A DNA stretch of 64,000 bases, from positions 1-64,000 of the forward strand of contig NZ_BMVO01000027.1 of the NCBI RefSeq assembly GCF_014650755.1, given 5' to 3'. The DNA is from Streptomyces chryseus. GTDB taxonomy: Bacteria; Actinomycetota; Actinomycetes; Streptomycetales; Streptomycetaceae. A program made the position numbers and the translations under genes. The notes below the pieces were generated by a model that searched no databases, was not told where the DNA came from, and saw only the letters and a list, made by a program, of their open reading frames with translations. Below, piece after piece: positions 52,217 to 61,507 of the stretch (position 1 is the stretch's first letter; each line of letters starts with the position of its first letter).

Positions 52217-52346
52217 GAGGTGAGGGGCGTGAGCGCGGGGCGCGTCAACCAGCGCGGGGGAGGCTTGCGTGCCCAGCGCTCGTTACCGTCCAGTAGGCTC
52301 GTCCCCCTCTGACCCTATCGGCGCGGACAGGCAAAGGGCTCCTATC

Positions 52347-52877
52347 ATGGCGGTCGACGACGCAGCCGCGGAGTTCCATGCCTTCTTCGATCGCCACCAC
52401 GCCGAACTCGCCCGTCTCGCCCGTCTCCTGACGGGCGAGACGGACGCCGCCGACGACCTCGCCGCTGACGCTCTGCTGGCGCTGTGGGACCGCTGGGAAC
52501 GGGTCCGCGCGGCCGACCACCCCGTGGCGTATGCCCGCGGGGTGGTCACCAACCTGGCTCGCAGCCGGATCCGTACGGCTGTGCGTGAGCGCCGTCGAAT
52601 CGCGCTGTTCTGGTCCCAGCGGGGCGAGCGGGTGGACGACCCGGACGTGGCTGCCGCCGTCGACCTACGGCAGGCGCTGCGGACGCTTCCCTTCCGCAAG
52701 CGGGCGTGCGTCGTCCTGCGGCACGCGCTCGACCTGTCGGAGAAGGACACCGCCTTGGCCCTGGGAATATCGGTCGGCACAGTCAAAAGCCAGACATCCA
52801 AGGGGATGGCGGAGTTGGAGCGGATACTGGGCGACCGGCCCGCCGCACGCCAGCTCACGGGAAGGGGAAACCGATGA
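52347..52877 (+). CDS. SigE-family (ECF) RNA polymerase sigma factor
   Basis: The ATG at 52347 gives 176 residues: AAEFHAFFDRHHAELARLAR, LLTGETDAADDLAADALLAL (region 2), and LRTLPFRKRACVVLRHALDL then ALGISVGTVKSQTSKGMAEL (region 4). This short form without extra domains matches the actinobacterial SigE-family annotation. It overlaps the next gene by ATGA, so a membrane-anchored partner is made in step. Confidence 0.88.
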   Translation: MAVDDAAAEFHAFFDRHHAELARLARLLTGETDAADDLAADALLALWDRWERVRAADHPVAYARGVVTNLARSRIRTAVRERRRIALFWSQRGERVDDPDVAAAVDLRQALRTLPFRKRACVVLRHALDLSEKDTALALGISVGTVKSQTSKGMAELERILGDRPAARQLTGRGNR

Positions 52878-53713
52878 GCGATCCGCGCAGGCAACTGCGC
52901 GATGCGGCCCAGGCGCAGCAGCCGGACCGGGCCCGGATGCTGGCCCGTGTGGAGCGCGGCATGGCAGATCAGGCCGGGCAGCGAGGAACGCGAACACGCC
53001 GGGTCTTCGCTTGGCCGCGAACCGCCCTTGTCTCGGCTGCCGTGAGCGCGACGTGCATCGTCGCATTCGCAGTTGAGTCCGTCCTCGACGCCGGGGAACG
53101 ACGGCAGCACGTGTCCACAAACCCCCTGCCGCAGAACTCCGACATCGTGTCGTCACCCGCAGCGCCGACCGGTGACCCGTCCGCATCCCCGCCTCAGGGG
53201 CCGGACACGACCGCGACCCCCCGCGGCGGTGCGACCGCCGGGGTACTGCCCCCGCCGGCTGCCACCACCCCGCCCCCGGCGGCGACCTCCCGTTCCCCGG
53301 AACTCGGCGCGCGTCACACCGAGGAGGGTTCACTGTGGTCGGACGGCTCCGTCGTTCCGGGCGACAGCAGCAACACGGCTCGTAGCGACGTCACCCTCAA
53401 GACCCAGGAACCGCTCACGGCGCTGACCGTGGAACTCTCCCTCGCGCGGAGGGACGGGATCGTACCCACCGGTACGTCTCAGTCGCTGCCCATCGACGAC
53501 TTCACCCACTCACTGGATCAGCGGGACGGCACGCTGATCCACCGCTGGACACTGAAAGCAGGCAGAACCGTGCCTCCCGGAACGCATGTTTTCGCCGGTC
53601 GGTACGACCATGCTCCAGACGGCCGCAACGCTTACGACGACACGTACCGAGCCACCGCGAAGACAACGGACGACACGCTCACCGTACGGGGCGACTTCGC
53701 GCGCACCAGCTGA
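52874..53713 (+). CDS. Membrane-anchored partner of the SigE-family sigma factor
   Basis: The ATG overlaps the sigma stop. The 279 residues have a cytoplasmic head of about 45 residues (DPRRQLRDAAQAQQPDRARM), one membrane helix (TALVSAAVSATCIVAFAV), a Pro/Ala/Thr-rich spacer of about 70 residues, and an extracytoplasmic domain (EGSLWSDGSVVPGDSSNTAR, LTALTVELSLARRDG, PPGTHVFAGRYDHAPDGRNA). This topology suits an anti-sigma or envelope sensor, although no known anti-sigma motif is present. The next 293 bp holds no gene. Confidence 0.75.
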   Translation: MSDPRRQLRDAAQAQQPDRARMLARVERGMADQAGQRGTRTRRVFAWPRTALVSAAVSATCIVAFAVESVLDAGERRQHVSTNPLPQNSDIVSSPAAPTGDPSASPPQGPDTTATPRGGATAGVLPPPAATTPPPAATSRSPELGARHTEEGSLWSDGSVVPGDSSNTARSDVTLKTQEPLTALTVELSLARRDGIVPTGTSQSLPIDDFTHSLDQRDGTLIHRWTLKAGRTVPPGTHVFAGRYDHAPDGRNAYDDTYRATAKTTDDTLTVRGDFARTS

Positions 53714-54006
53714 CCGGCACCGGTCCCCCTCGTCCCACGCGTGGCGGCCGGGAGACCGCAGATACCGCAGGCCACTGGCAGCGCATCACGAGGACCACGC
53801 CGGCCAGACCGGTGTCCGTGGAGGCGGTGTTCCGCGGTTGGCCGCTCACCGGGGCCGGGCGACTCGCGTCTGCACCCCAGGACAAGGCGGCGGAGCATGC
53901 GCGACAGCCATGTCGGCGGGCCGATGCTGTGGCCGGACGGCTTGCTGCCACCGGCTCCAGGGTTCACGACGTCCCCCGGGCAGCACTATCACGTGCCGCA
54001 TTCGGT

Positions 54007-55170
54007 TCAGGTGGCAGGCCGTGAGCGGGCGGCGTCCGGTAGAACCATGCCGAACCATTCCTGAGATGCCCCGGACAGCCCGGCTGCTGTGCCCGTGATT
54101 GATACCACTCCGCTGGTGGAGAGCGCGGAGGCGGCGCCGCGAAGGACGGTCACCATGCCGTAGCTGTTCTCTTCCGGTGCCCCGATGACCAGGTCGGAGC
54201 GTCCGTCGCCGGTCAGGTCGCGCAGGGTGAGCGCGTGCCCGAAGTAGTCGTAGCGCTCCGGGGACCCGGGCACGCCCGCGGTGTCCTGGGTGATCATGCG
54301 CGCCCTTGCGGTGGTCAGGCCTCCCTTTGAACCGTACAGAACAGTGACGGCCCCCGCTTCGGCGCTGCCGTTCAGGTCCTCGTAGGGGGCTCCCACGGCG
54401 ACGTCTGCGTATCCGTCCTTGTCGATGTCACCGACAGCCACGCTCACTCCGAAGCCGTCAGCGCTCTCGCCGCTGCCGGGGACACCGGGGGTGTCCTGGT
54501 GGACGACGGTGGGCCGCTGGGCCGGCGCCGGGCCGGTGGGGCCTCCGTACCAGACGGTGAGCTGGCCGCCCTTGTGCCCGCGGGTCCTGTCGCCGCCGGG
54601 ATCCAGGGCGTCGCCAACGACCAAGTCGCCGTACCCGTCGCCGTTGAAATCCCCGGCAGCGACACCCGTCCCCATCACGCTCTCCTCGTCCAGGTCGGAG
54701 GGCAGCGGCAGGCTCGCGCCGCCCGCGATGCCTTGCCGGCCGCCCCACAGCACGGTGACGGACCCCCGGTAGGGCACAGAGCCGACAGTCTCGCTCGGCG
54801 AGCCCACGACCAGGTCGCTGTACCCGTCACCATCCAGGTCCGCCGATGCCAGAGACCGACCGAATCTGTCGTTCCTCTCCGCGGTCCCCGGCACCCCCGG
54901 CGAGTCCTGGTGCACGACCGTCCGCCGTCCGCCGGACACCCCGGACGCCGACCCGTACAGCACGACCACCGCTCCGGCGTGCTCCCGCGACCCGACCTTC
55001 GCGTTCGGCGCGCCTACGGCCAGGTCCAGATACCCGTCACCGTTGTTGTCGGCCTCGATCCCGGAACGCACCGGTGCGGCCGCGGCCCCCGGCGCGCAGC
55101 AGAAGCTGAGCGCCAGGGCGCCGAGTAGGGCGCCAGGCACGACACGCCTACGGAACGGGACGTGCTGCAT
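54007..55170 (-). CDS. Secreted FG-GAP/integrin-alpha-like repeat protein
   Basis: The 387 residues begin with a signal peptide (RRVVPGALLGALALSFCCAP to AAAAP) and contain five FG-GAP units, each with a calcium-type loop: DNNGDGYLDLAVGAPNAKVG, ADLDGDGYSDLVVGSPSETV, GDFNGDGYGDLVVGDALDPG, GDIDKDGYADVAVGAPYEDL, RDLTGDGRSDLVIGAPEENS. These build a seven-bladed propeller as in integrin alpha heads. It is secreted, probably adhesive or polysaccharide-binding, and monocistronic. Confidence 0.9.
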   Translation of the reverse strand: MQHVPFRRRVVPGALLGALALSFCCAPGAAAAPVRSGIEADNNGDGYLDLAVGAPNAKVGSREHAGAVVVLYGSASGVSGGRRTVVHQDSPGVPGTAERNDRFGRSLASADLDGDGYSDLVVGSPSETVGSVPYRGSVTVLWGGRQGIAGGASLPLPSDLDEESVMGTGVAAGDFNGDGYGDLVVGDALDPGGDRTRGHKGGQLTVWYGGPTGPAPAQRPTVVHQDTPGVPGSGESADGFGVSVAVGDIDKDGYADVAVGAPYEDLNGSAEAGAVTVLYGSKGGLTTARARMITQDTAGVPGSPERYDYFGHALTLRDLTGDGRSDLVIGAPEENSYGMVTVLRGAASALSTSGVVSITGTAAGLSGASQEWFGMVLPDAARSRPAT

Positions 55171-55584
55171 GCGGGCTCCCCTGCTTCAAGCAACCAAACG
55201 TGTCGTACGAGAGATCACCGAAGGGTGTCCCAGGTTGTACGGGGAGGGGAGATCGTTATGGTGGGGTGACCCGAAGGGTCTCCGGTCGGCGTCGTCAACC
55301 GGTTCGGCTACCAGCCGGCCGCCCTGTTTCACGGCCTGAGCACACCAGACCCGACGCCTTCACCGAGGCGAGTGGCGATGGCGAGCCTGGCCTACGACCC
55401 CGCGACTCCTGCCGACGTACCGCGCAGCCCTTTGTGCGAGGCCATCCTCGGTTGGGGTATCGGCCGCGTGGGATACCGCTGTCCGACGGTTTCGTGGCTG
55501 TGTCGAGTTGTCAGGGCACGGTGGCTGGCCAGCTGGCCCTCACTGCTGAGACTTCCCGTAGCAGCAGAGCTATTGGCGATCAAC
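55171..55584. other. Intergenic region, nothing recognised
   Basis: No frame shows coding character, ribosome site or structured repeat that I can support. It should carry the promoter of the FG-GAP gene near 55171-55260. Confidence 0.4.
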
Positions 55585-55770
55585 TCACCGCCACAGACCG
55601 GGTGCCACGGGCTCGCCCCAGTCGTCTGTGTCTTCCTCAGCCACCCATTGGTCCGGGTACGCAGGCGCTTTGAAGATCTCCGCGAACCGGAAGTCCGGCT
55701 TCGGGGGCGCAGTCGGACCTTGGCGCGACGAATGCGTCTCAGTCCGGCGGGCAGGGATTCCGGTAGTCAA
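55585..55770 (-). CDS. 61-residue hypothetical protein with a TTG start
   Basis: GGAGGAG stands 5-6 bases before the TTG at 55770, an ideal ribosome site. The product begins TTGIPARRTETHSSRQGPTA, then PPKPDFRFAEIFKAPAYPDQ, and ends WGEPVAPGLWR, acidic in the middle (VAEEDTDD). The strong ribosome site and non-random composition favour a real small gene. No family is known to me. Confidence 0.5.
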   Translation of the reverse strand: MTTGIPARRTETHSSRQGPTAPPKPDFRFAEIFKAPAYPDQWVAEEDTDDWGEPVAPGLWR

Positions 55771-56119
55771 TGTCGTCTCCTCCAGCGGGGATCAAGGCTT
55801 ACGGGCAACGTCGGGGGCTTGCTCGGAGAGCAGGCTGCAATCGGCGGGGCGGCGGCCACGTACCCCAATACCGGGTACTTTCGGGCGGTCAGCCACGGCG
55901 CCGACTGCTTCTTGACGTTGGACGTGATCACAACATAGACGCTCTATTGGACCCACGGGCGGGTCTCTGGACTGACGGCCCATCGGGTGGCCCCGCCAGG
56001 CAACGTGGGTCGTCCAGGCCGTGTGACAGGGGTAAGGCCGGTGGGTGACTCAGACATCCAGCGCCTGGCCCCGGCCACACTCCCCACACCCCGGGCTGGT
56101 GATGCCTTGTTCCACGCGA
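55771..56119. other. Intergenic region, nothing recognised
   Basis: No coding frame is supported on either strand. The right part lies just past the stop of the frameshifted gene at 56120. Confidence 0.4.
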
Positions 56120-56730
56120 TCAGGCTCTCCCAGGCGGCGGCCAGGGGTAACCGAGTTGCCGCGCGAACTCGGCTGAGCCGCCGCAGACCTCGGACGTCTG
56201 GCGTGGATCTGCTGCGAGGAGTTGCTCAGCGAACCGCTTAGCTCGGGTCGCCGGGTCGTCACCAGAGACGGCGAGGATCCGTCGAAACTGCAGCCAGCGA
56301 CGGTCCTGCCTCATAGCCGAGCGGCCTGGATGGAAGAGGAAGACGTTGACCTGGTCCGGTTCCCAGGGGACACGGCGTCCGGTTCGCACTCCCATCGTGC
56401 GAGCCGGTCAGCGCGTTCTCCAAGGTGCTGCTCCAGCAGCCGTGCAACGGTCATGTCATCCCCGTCACGCCGCACGGTCACATACAGAGCGCCGCAGCAG
56501 CATTCGGTGCACGCTGCCTCGGCCAGCCTCACCTCGTGCGGCTGCGACGTATCAGAGAGAGGCCCGCCCGGCGCCAGAACGACCTCGGGCTCCTCGCCCG
56601 GACTCTCCGTAAACGCGTCACCCAGGATGTCCCAGCCATCAACCAGCACCCGAACCTCCACCCTTCCACCCCTCCGTGTGGGATCGGGAACAACAACGCG
56701 AAGGGTGAGGCAACGCTTCTGATCAGTCAT
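56120..56730 (-). pseudogene. Conserved hypothetical protein with one frameshift in a G run
   Basis: From the ATG at 56730: QKRCLTLRVVVPDPTRRGGR, VRVLVDGWDILGDAFTESPG, AEAACTECCCGALYVTVRRD, LARWECEPDAVSP. At the GGGG of 56366-56369 the frame changes and continues WEPDQVNVFLFHPGRSAMRQ, RRILAVSGDDPATRAKRFAE, EFARQLGYPWPPPGRA. Both halves look fully coding, so one indel separates a protein of about 203 residues into two. A Cys cluster (CTECCCG) may bind metal. Function unknown. Confidence 0.6.
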
Positions 56731-56992
56731 CGGACGATTGTTGGCCGAGCCCGCACTGCGCGTCGCGCCAATTCTCACCACCGACCGCCTCGACGGGACG
56801 ACTTACCATGGCGCAGGCCCGGGTCATGAGGATGTCGCCGGCTGTCCGCCTCGTTCGGCGCCGGGCGACCTCGCCTTCGGCTTGGCCGGCGGGTCGGGGT
56901 CGCGGGGCAGGTGTGAACAAGCGCGCTCTGAGGTCCGGCAGGAGTGGTGCCGCCGTGGTGTAGTCCCTGTCTCGGCTCGCTACGGTACGGGG

Positions 56993-57502
56993 ATGATCAC
57001 CATCCGCCCGGCCACCCCCGACGACGCCCCCGCCCTCGCCGATGCTGTCCTGCGCAACCGGGAGCGCATGCGGCCCTGGGAGCCGTACCGCCCCCCGAAC
57101 TACTACACCGTCGAGGGGCAGGCGCAGCGGCTCGCCGACGGTACCAAGCGCTGGTTCGCGCTCGATGCGGAGGCGATCGTCGGCGTCGCCACCCTTTCCG
57201 GGACAGCCCTCGGGCCCCTCCGCAGCGCCTCCCTCGGCTACTGGATCGACGGCGCCTACACCGGCCGCGGTCTGGCCACCAACCTCGTCGACGAGGTCTG
57301 CCGCGCCGCCCGCGAACAGCTCGGCCTGCACCGGATCGAGGCCGGGACCCTCCTCGACAACCACGCCTCCCAGCGCGTCCTTGCCAAGAGCGGCTTCGAA
57401 CCCATCGGCACCGCGCCCCGCTACCTCCATATTGACGGCGCCTGGCGCGACCACTACCTGTTCCAGCGCATCCTGCACGACGATGCGCCGCCGAGGGGCT
57501 GA
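56993..57502 (+). CDS. GNAT family N-acetyltransferase (RimJ-like)
   Basis: The ATG at 56993 gives 169 residues: MITIRPATPDDAPALADAVL, MRPWEPYRPPNYYTVEGQAQ, LGYWIDGAYTGRGLATNLVD (acetyl-CoA loop with GRGLAT), LGLHRIEAGTLLDNHASQRV and LAKSGFEPIGTAPRYLHIDG. This closely follows ribosomal-protein-alanine N-acetyltransferase paralogues. The substrate could be a protein N-terminus or a small molecule. It stands alone. Confidence 0.9.
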   Translation: MITIRPATPDDAPALADAVLRNRERMRPWEPYRPPNYYTVEGQAQRLADGTKRWFALDAEAIVGVATLSGTALGPLRSASLGYWIDGAYTGRGLATNLVDEVCRAAREQLGLHRIEAGTLLDNHASQRVLAKSGFEPIGTAPRYLHIDGAWRDHYLFQRILHDDAPPRG

Positions 57503-57531
57503 GTCCTGGGCGTCCGCCGCGACCTTCGCGC

Positions 57532-57963
57532 TCATCTCGTCGGCGGCCGGTTCGGGCACCGATTCGACGGTGCCGCCCGCGCGGGCGCGGTGTACATCAC
57601 CGAGTTCTGCTTGTTCCCCTTTTCGGCCATCCCCTTCTTCACGAGGCTTTCCAGGCTGTTGCGCACCACCTGGACGGACGTCGACCGGCCGTGCTTGTCC
57701 GCGACTTCGGTGTGGACCTCGCGGGCCAGGTGCGGGTGCCCGGGCCGGGTGCGCAAGATGCTCAGAACGACCTCGTGCAGCGGCGGCTCGGCACGCCTGG
57801 CGCTCTCGTCCACCTGCTCGGTCGCTTTCTCGACGGTGGTCTTCTTGACGGTCGCCTTGTCACCCCCAGCCTTCGACTTCGGCGCAGGCGTCCTTCGGGC
57901 AGGCGACTTGGCGGCGGACTTGGCGCGCGTCGTATTCCGGGCGCAGGAGCAGTCCACCACCAT
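57532..57963 (-). CDS. Basic protein with a C-terminal winged-helix-like region
   Basis: From the ATG at 57963 there are 143 residues. The first 60 are Lys/Ala-rich (TRAKSAAKSPARRTPAPKSK), histone H1-like, and probably bind DNA or RNA nonspecifically. The rest, LHEVVLSILRTRPGHPHLAR then STSVQVVRNSLESLVKKGMA, resembles a small winged helix. No signal peptide is present. A role in chromatin-type DNA organisation or regulation is plausible, but the family is not one I can name. The start is uncertain. Confidence 0.6.
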   Translation of the reverse strand: MVVDCSCARNTTRAKSAAKSPARRTPAPKSKAGGDKATVKKTTVEKATEQVDESARRAEPPLHEVVLSILRTRPGHPHLAREVHTEVADKHGRSTSVQVVRNSLESLVKKGMAEKGNKQNSVMYTAPARAAPSNRCPNRPPTR

Positions 57964-58029
57964 CCGCCGGACCAGACAGGGACGTGCCGCAACTAGGGTG
58001 TGCGCCGGGGGTGTTCCAGGTTGGCCCGC

Positions 58030-58548
58030 GTGAGCATGCGGGGGCGAAGCCATCGATACGTGGGGCCGGCTGGTGTGAAGGATGCTGTCCGGCCCGGCAG
58101 TGACGGCTGTCGGATCGGTTCGGCGGCTGACTTCGACGAGTGGATCGCGCAGCGAGGGGCGGCGGTTTGTCGAGCCGTTCACGTTTGTGATCGACATGGT
58201 GGGCGTGCTTCGGCTGGCGCCACGACGGAGCGAGCCTGTGGCTTGCGCCGGTGGCCGATCTGTTTGAGCGGCGGCGAGATCGGCTTCATTCGCGAGGCTG
58301 GCCGATGGGTGGTGGGTGAGGTCAGCAACCAGTCGACCGGCTACTGCCCGGACATCAGCTCGTGGCCGGTGGTCGCGCAGGCACTGGACCGGGCGGGGCT
58401 CATGCGGCCGTCCAGCTCCACCCGTGCGGTGGTGTTCCGACGTTGTCCCGAGTGCCAGGAGCGCAACATTGTTCGTGAGGACGACTTCGTCTGTGTCTTC
58501 TGCGACAGCGAGCTGCTCACGGCGTGGAACGTGGATTGTGCTGACTGA
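58030..58548 (+). pseudogene. Conserved hypothetical protein with two frameshifts and a Cys4 zinc ribbon
   Basis: The start frame ends ADFDEWIAQRG, then GRFVEPFTFVIDMVGVLRLA and PRRSEPVACAGGRSV follow in a second frame. After a missing base, SGGEIGFIREAGRWVVGEVS, NQSTGYCPDISSWPVVAQAL, VVFRRCPECQERNIVREDDF and VCVFCDSELLTAWNVD complete the protein. CPEC and CVFC form a zinc ribbon. Two single-base changes restore about 175 residues. Confidence 0.55.
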
Positions 58549-59066
58549 GCTGCTCGTGCAAAGCCACTCGTTGATGGCGGCGACAAGACCGGTTGCCTGG
58601 ACGGCTTCCTTCTCCTGCCCTGACCATGGCCGACCCACCTGCCAGGTCGGCTCGAGCATAGGGGTGGGGGCATCGGGACGCGGGAGGCGGCCGTCAGGCT
58701 GGCGGAACCGATGGCCAGGGCCCCCTGGTCCCGTGGGGCCCGCGCGTTGAGATCCGGGCCCCGCAGTCGTCGGTCTCCTCACGCGTCACAGACAGCCCGC
58801 TCAGACGCGCACACGAGCCCCCGGCCCCGTTCGTCCTGACGACCTGGCGCAGCTTCGAGAGGGATCCGCGCCCCGGCTCAAGGGTCGGGGGACCCGTGAT
58901 CGTTGCTCTCTGGTGACGAGCGGTTCCGCCGTGTAGCGTCTTGGGCAGATGTCGTGGTTCGCAGTGCATGCCCGCGCTCCGGTGCGGGCACTGTGCTGTG
59001 CAGTACCAACCAAGGCACCTGCGGGACCGCGCGGTGCGGGCCCGGATATCAACGGAAGGCAGCAGC
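58549..59066. other. Intergenic region with the 5' leader of the cold-shock gene
   Basis: No gene is supported. The last 100-200 bp presumably hold the promoter and leader of the cold-shock gene, which in bacteria often fold to control translation. GGAAGG lies 7 bases before its ATG. Confidence 0.4.
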
Positions 59067-59270
59067 ATGGCCAGCGGAACCGTCAAGTGGTTCAACGCCG
59101 AAAAGGGTTTCGGCTTCATCCAGCAGGACGGCGGCGGGCCCGACGTCTTCGCGCACTACTCCAACATCAACGCATCCGGCTTCCGCGAGCTCCAGGAAGG
59201 CCAGGCCGTCACCTTCGACATCACCCAGGGCCAGAAGGGCCCGCAGGCGGAGAACATCACCCCTGCCTGA
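59067..59270 (+). CDS. Cold-shock protein (CspA family)
   Basis: The 67-residue protein reads MASGTVKWFNAEKGFGFIQQ, with RNP1 (KGFGFI) and RNP2-like (DVFAHYSNI) motifs, and ends QGQKGPQAENITPA. It is a single-stranded nucleic-acid-binding RNA chaperone. The length and sequence are standard for Streptomyces Csp proteins. A strong terminator follows. Confidence 0.95.
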   Translation: MASGTVKWFNAEKGFGFIQQDGGGPDVFAHYSNINASGFRELQEGQAVTFDITQGQKGPQAENITPA

Positions 59271-59284
59271 CGTCGCCAGGTTCC

Positions 59285-59323
59285 CCCGGCCCCCTGCCTA
59301 CGCGCTGGGGGCCGGGACCTTTT
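59285..59323 (+). terminator. Rho-independent-type terminator of the cold-shock gene
   Basis: CCCGGCCCCC (59285-59294) pairs perfectly with GGGGGCCGGG (59307-59316), followed by ACC and TTTT at 59320-59323. Confidence 0.75.
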
Positions 59324-59541
59324 GGCGGGCAAGTGCTGAGGCAACCGTCGGCGAACAAGGGCGCCAGGGTAAAGAAGATGCCCAGCGCACTTCACCGGCT
59401 GAGCCACTCCGCCGGCTCCGTTCCCGCAGGAGCTTTGCCTGGGGCCGCACCACCTGTGAACATGCCCCTGAGTTCGCGGTGACACGGGGCAACCCCCCCA
59501 CCGGTCCAGGCCGGCAGTTCATCGGCGCGCGGTCGCTCTCG

Positions 59542-60840
59542 CTACCGTGCCGGAGGGTGTTTGCCTCTAGGGTCCAGCCGGTAGTCGGGACAGTCGCGGT
59601 TCTGGCATGCGCCCGGCCCCCACACGGGAACGAAGACTCCGAGGGTCTTGTGGCGATGGATTGCGGCCGGCACGGACTTCTCGCAGGTCGGACACACGTA
59701 AGCGTCGACCTCACGCTTCATCTTGACCATATCTTTACGATATGACCCTTTTGCCCTTTCGGGAAGGGGTCGGCTTTCGGGCCGACGCGGCTCAGGGGCG
59801 TCCGCCACGGGTGATGCGCCGCGTGCTTCGGCCTGTTCGGTGGCCGGTGAGGCGTTACTGCGTTCGTCGGCCTCTTCCGGAACGCCCGTCGGGGCCGGGC
59901 GTCTGAGGCTGAGCAGCACGGAGCCGGTCAGGACGATGACGATGACGGCGAGGCTGATCGGTGAGGGGATTTCCGGGATGCTGGGGCTGATCAGTTTGTG
60001 GGATGCCTGGAGGATGAGCTTGACGCCGATGAAGGCGAGGATGATCGCCAGGCCCTTGCTCAGGTAGTGGAAGCGGTCCAGTAGGCCGGCGAGCATGAAG
60101 TAGAGCGCTCGCAGGCCGAGGATGGCGAACGCGTTGCTGGTGTAGACGATGAACGCGTCGTCGCTGACCGCGAGGACGGCGGGGACGCTGTCGACGGCGA
60201 AGATCAGGTCGGCGGCCTCGATCGCGGCGACCACCGCGAGCAACGGGGTCCCCACGCGCTTGCCGGCCTCCTTGACGAAGAACTTCGCCCCGGCGTACTC
60301 GTCACGGACAGGGATGATCTTGCGGAGCATCCGCACGGCGAAGCTCTTGCCCGGGTCGAAGCTTTCCTCCTCGTCCTTGAGGAGCTTGTAGGTGCTGTAG
60401 AACAGGACCGCTGCGAAGGCGAACAGCACCGCGGTGAAGCGGCTGACCACGGCGACGCCGAGGGACAGGAAGATGCCGCGGAAGACCAGGGCGCCGATGA
60501 CGCCGAAGAACAGCACCCGGTGCTGGTAGGCGCGCGGCACCTTGAAGTAGGCGAAGATCACGGCGAAGACGAAGAGATTGTCGACCGACAGGCTCTTCTC
60601 CAGCAACCATGCCGTCGTGTACTCGGTGCCGGCGGCGGTGCCGAGGACGAGGAAGACGACGGCGCCGAAGATCAGGGCGAGGCTCACCCACAGGCCGCTC
60701 CAGGCGGCGGCCTCCTTGAATCCGATGACGTGCGCGGTGCGGTGGGACAGCAAGTCCACCGCCAGCGACACCACCACCGTCGCGGCGAACGCCCCCCACA
60801 GCCAGAACGGGACATCAAGCACGCCAACAACCCTCACCAT
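59542..60840 (-). CDS. TerC family membrane protein with a C-terminal zinc ribbon
   Basis: From the ATG at 60840 there are 432 residues. Nine or so helices carry the TerC/Alx signatures EKSLSVDNLFVFAVIFAYFK and AIEAADLIFAVDSVPAVLAV. TerC proteins are linked to tellurite resistance and to manganese or calcium export with secreted metalloproteins. Family members usually end near residue 330. Here a charged linker is followed by YVCPTCEKSVPAAIHRHK and GPGACQNRDCPDYRLDP, a likely zinc ribbon in the cytoplasm. Transcribed alone. Confidence 0.88.
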   Translation of the reverse strand: MVRVVGVLDVPFWLWGAFAATVVVSLAVDLLSHRTAHVIGFKEAAAWSGLWVSLALIFGAVVFLVLGTAAGTEYTTAWLLEKSLSVDNLFVFAVIFAYFKVPRAYQHRVLFFGVIGALVFRGIFLSLGVAVVSRFTAVLFAFAAVLFYSTYKLLKDEEESFDPGKSFAVRMLRKIIPVRDEYAGAKFFVKEAGKRVGTPLLAVVAAIEAADLIFAVDSVPAVLAVSDDAFIVYTSNAFAILGLRALYFMLAGLLDRFHYLSKGLAIILAFIGVKLILQASHKLISPSIPEIPSPISLAVIVIVLTGSVLLSLRRPAPTGVPEEADERSNASPATEQAEARGASPVADAPEPRRPESRPLPERAKGSYRKDMVKMKREVDAYVCPTCEKSVPAAIHRHKTLGVFVPVWGPGACQNRDCPDYRLDPRGKHPPAR

Positions 60841-61507
60841 GGCCCGCGCGAAGCACGCCGGCCTATACATCGGAGTGTGCGGCATCACGCCTTCGGGGGC
60901 ACGCGGAGCGGTCTGGGCCGGCGCGGATACACGTCGACGCGGTCGTGGCCGTACACGGCTGCCCGCAGAATGCCGCAGATCAGTCCGGACGGTCCGGATC
61001 AGTCCGGATCAGTCCGGATCAGTCCGGGTCAGCGGGCGGCGTCCGATGCCGTGCAGCGCAAGGCTGATGGTCAGTTGACGCTGCGCGCTGACGACCGACG
61101 GCAAGGCTGGGGGTGCTCTGGACGAAGCCTGGGGGAGAGGCGCGACACCGGACGACGGGAGCCCTGCGTGATCGGCAAGGCATACCCGTTGAGCTGCCAA
61201 GCTTCATCGTCAGGCCTGCAACCTTCCAGCAGCAGCTGCCCCTGCCGCAGCCCGAGAGGCTCGCGGAGGGTTACACGGAGAGGGAGCGGAGTGTGGCCGC
61301 GCTGATTGCTCCACAGGCCTGCGTTTACAGGACAGGGGCCGTTTTTCGGCACTTAAAACGGGTAAAAACGTAACAAAGGTGGATCTTCGTATAGTGGCAG
61401 CCCCGCCCATTACGCAGGAGTTTCCCAGATGCGTACTGCTACCCAAGGGGCCCGGGATGTCGCCCGGCAGCCACTCGCGCAGCCGCACCGACCGGGAGGG
61501 GCACGCA
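60841..61507. other. Long intergenic region before the NfeD-SPFH pair
   Basis: No gene is supported. The AT-rich block at about 61340-61400, with TATAGT near 61391, is unusual for this GC-rich DNA and is the best promoter candidate for the NfeD-SPFH operon. A short tandem repeat lies at 60982-61030. Confidence 0.4.
60982..61030. repeat. 10-bp tandem repeat, about five units
   Basis: The unit AGTCCGGATC repeats about five times in tandem, the first two and the last with one or two changes. It lies between the TerC start and the NfeD operon. It may be slippage-prone or a regulator-binding array. Confidence 0.6.

Noticed and set aside
60982..61030. The short tandem repeat as a CRISPR array
   Set aside because: The unit is 10 bp with no spacers and no cas genes nearby.
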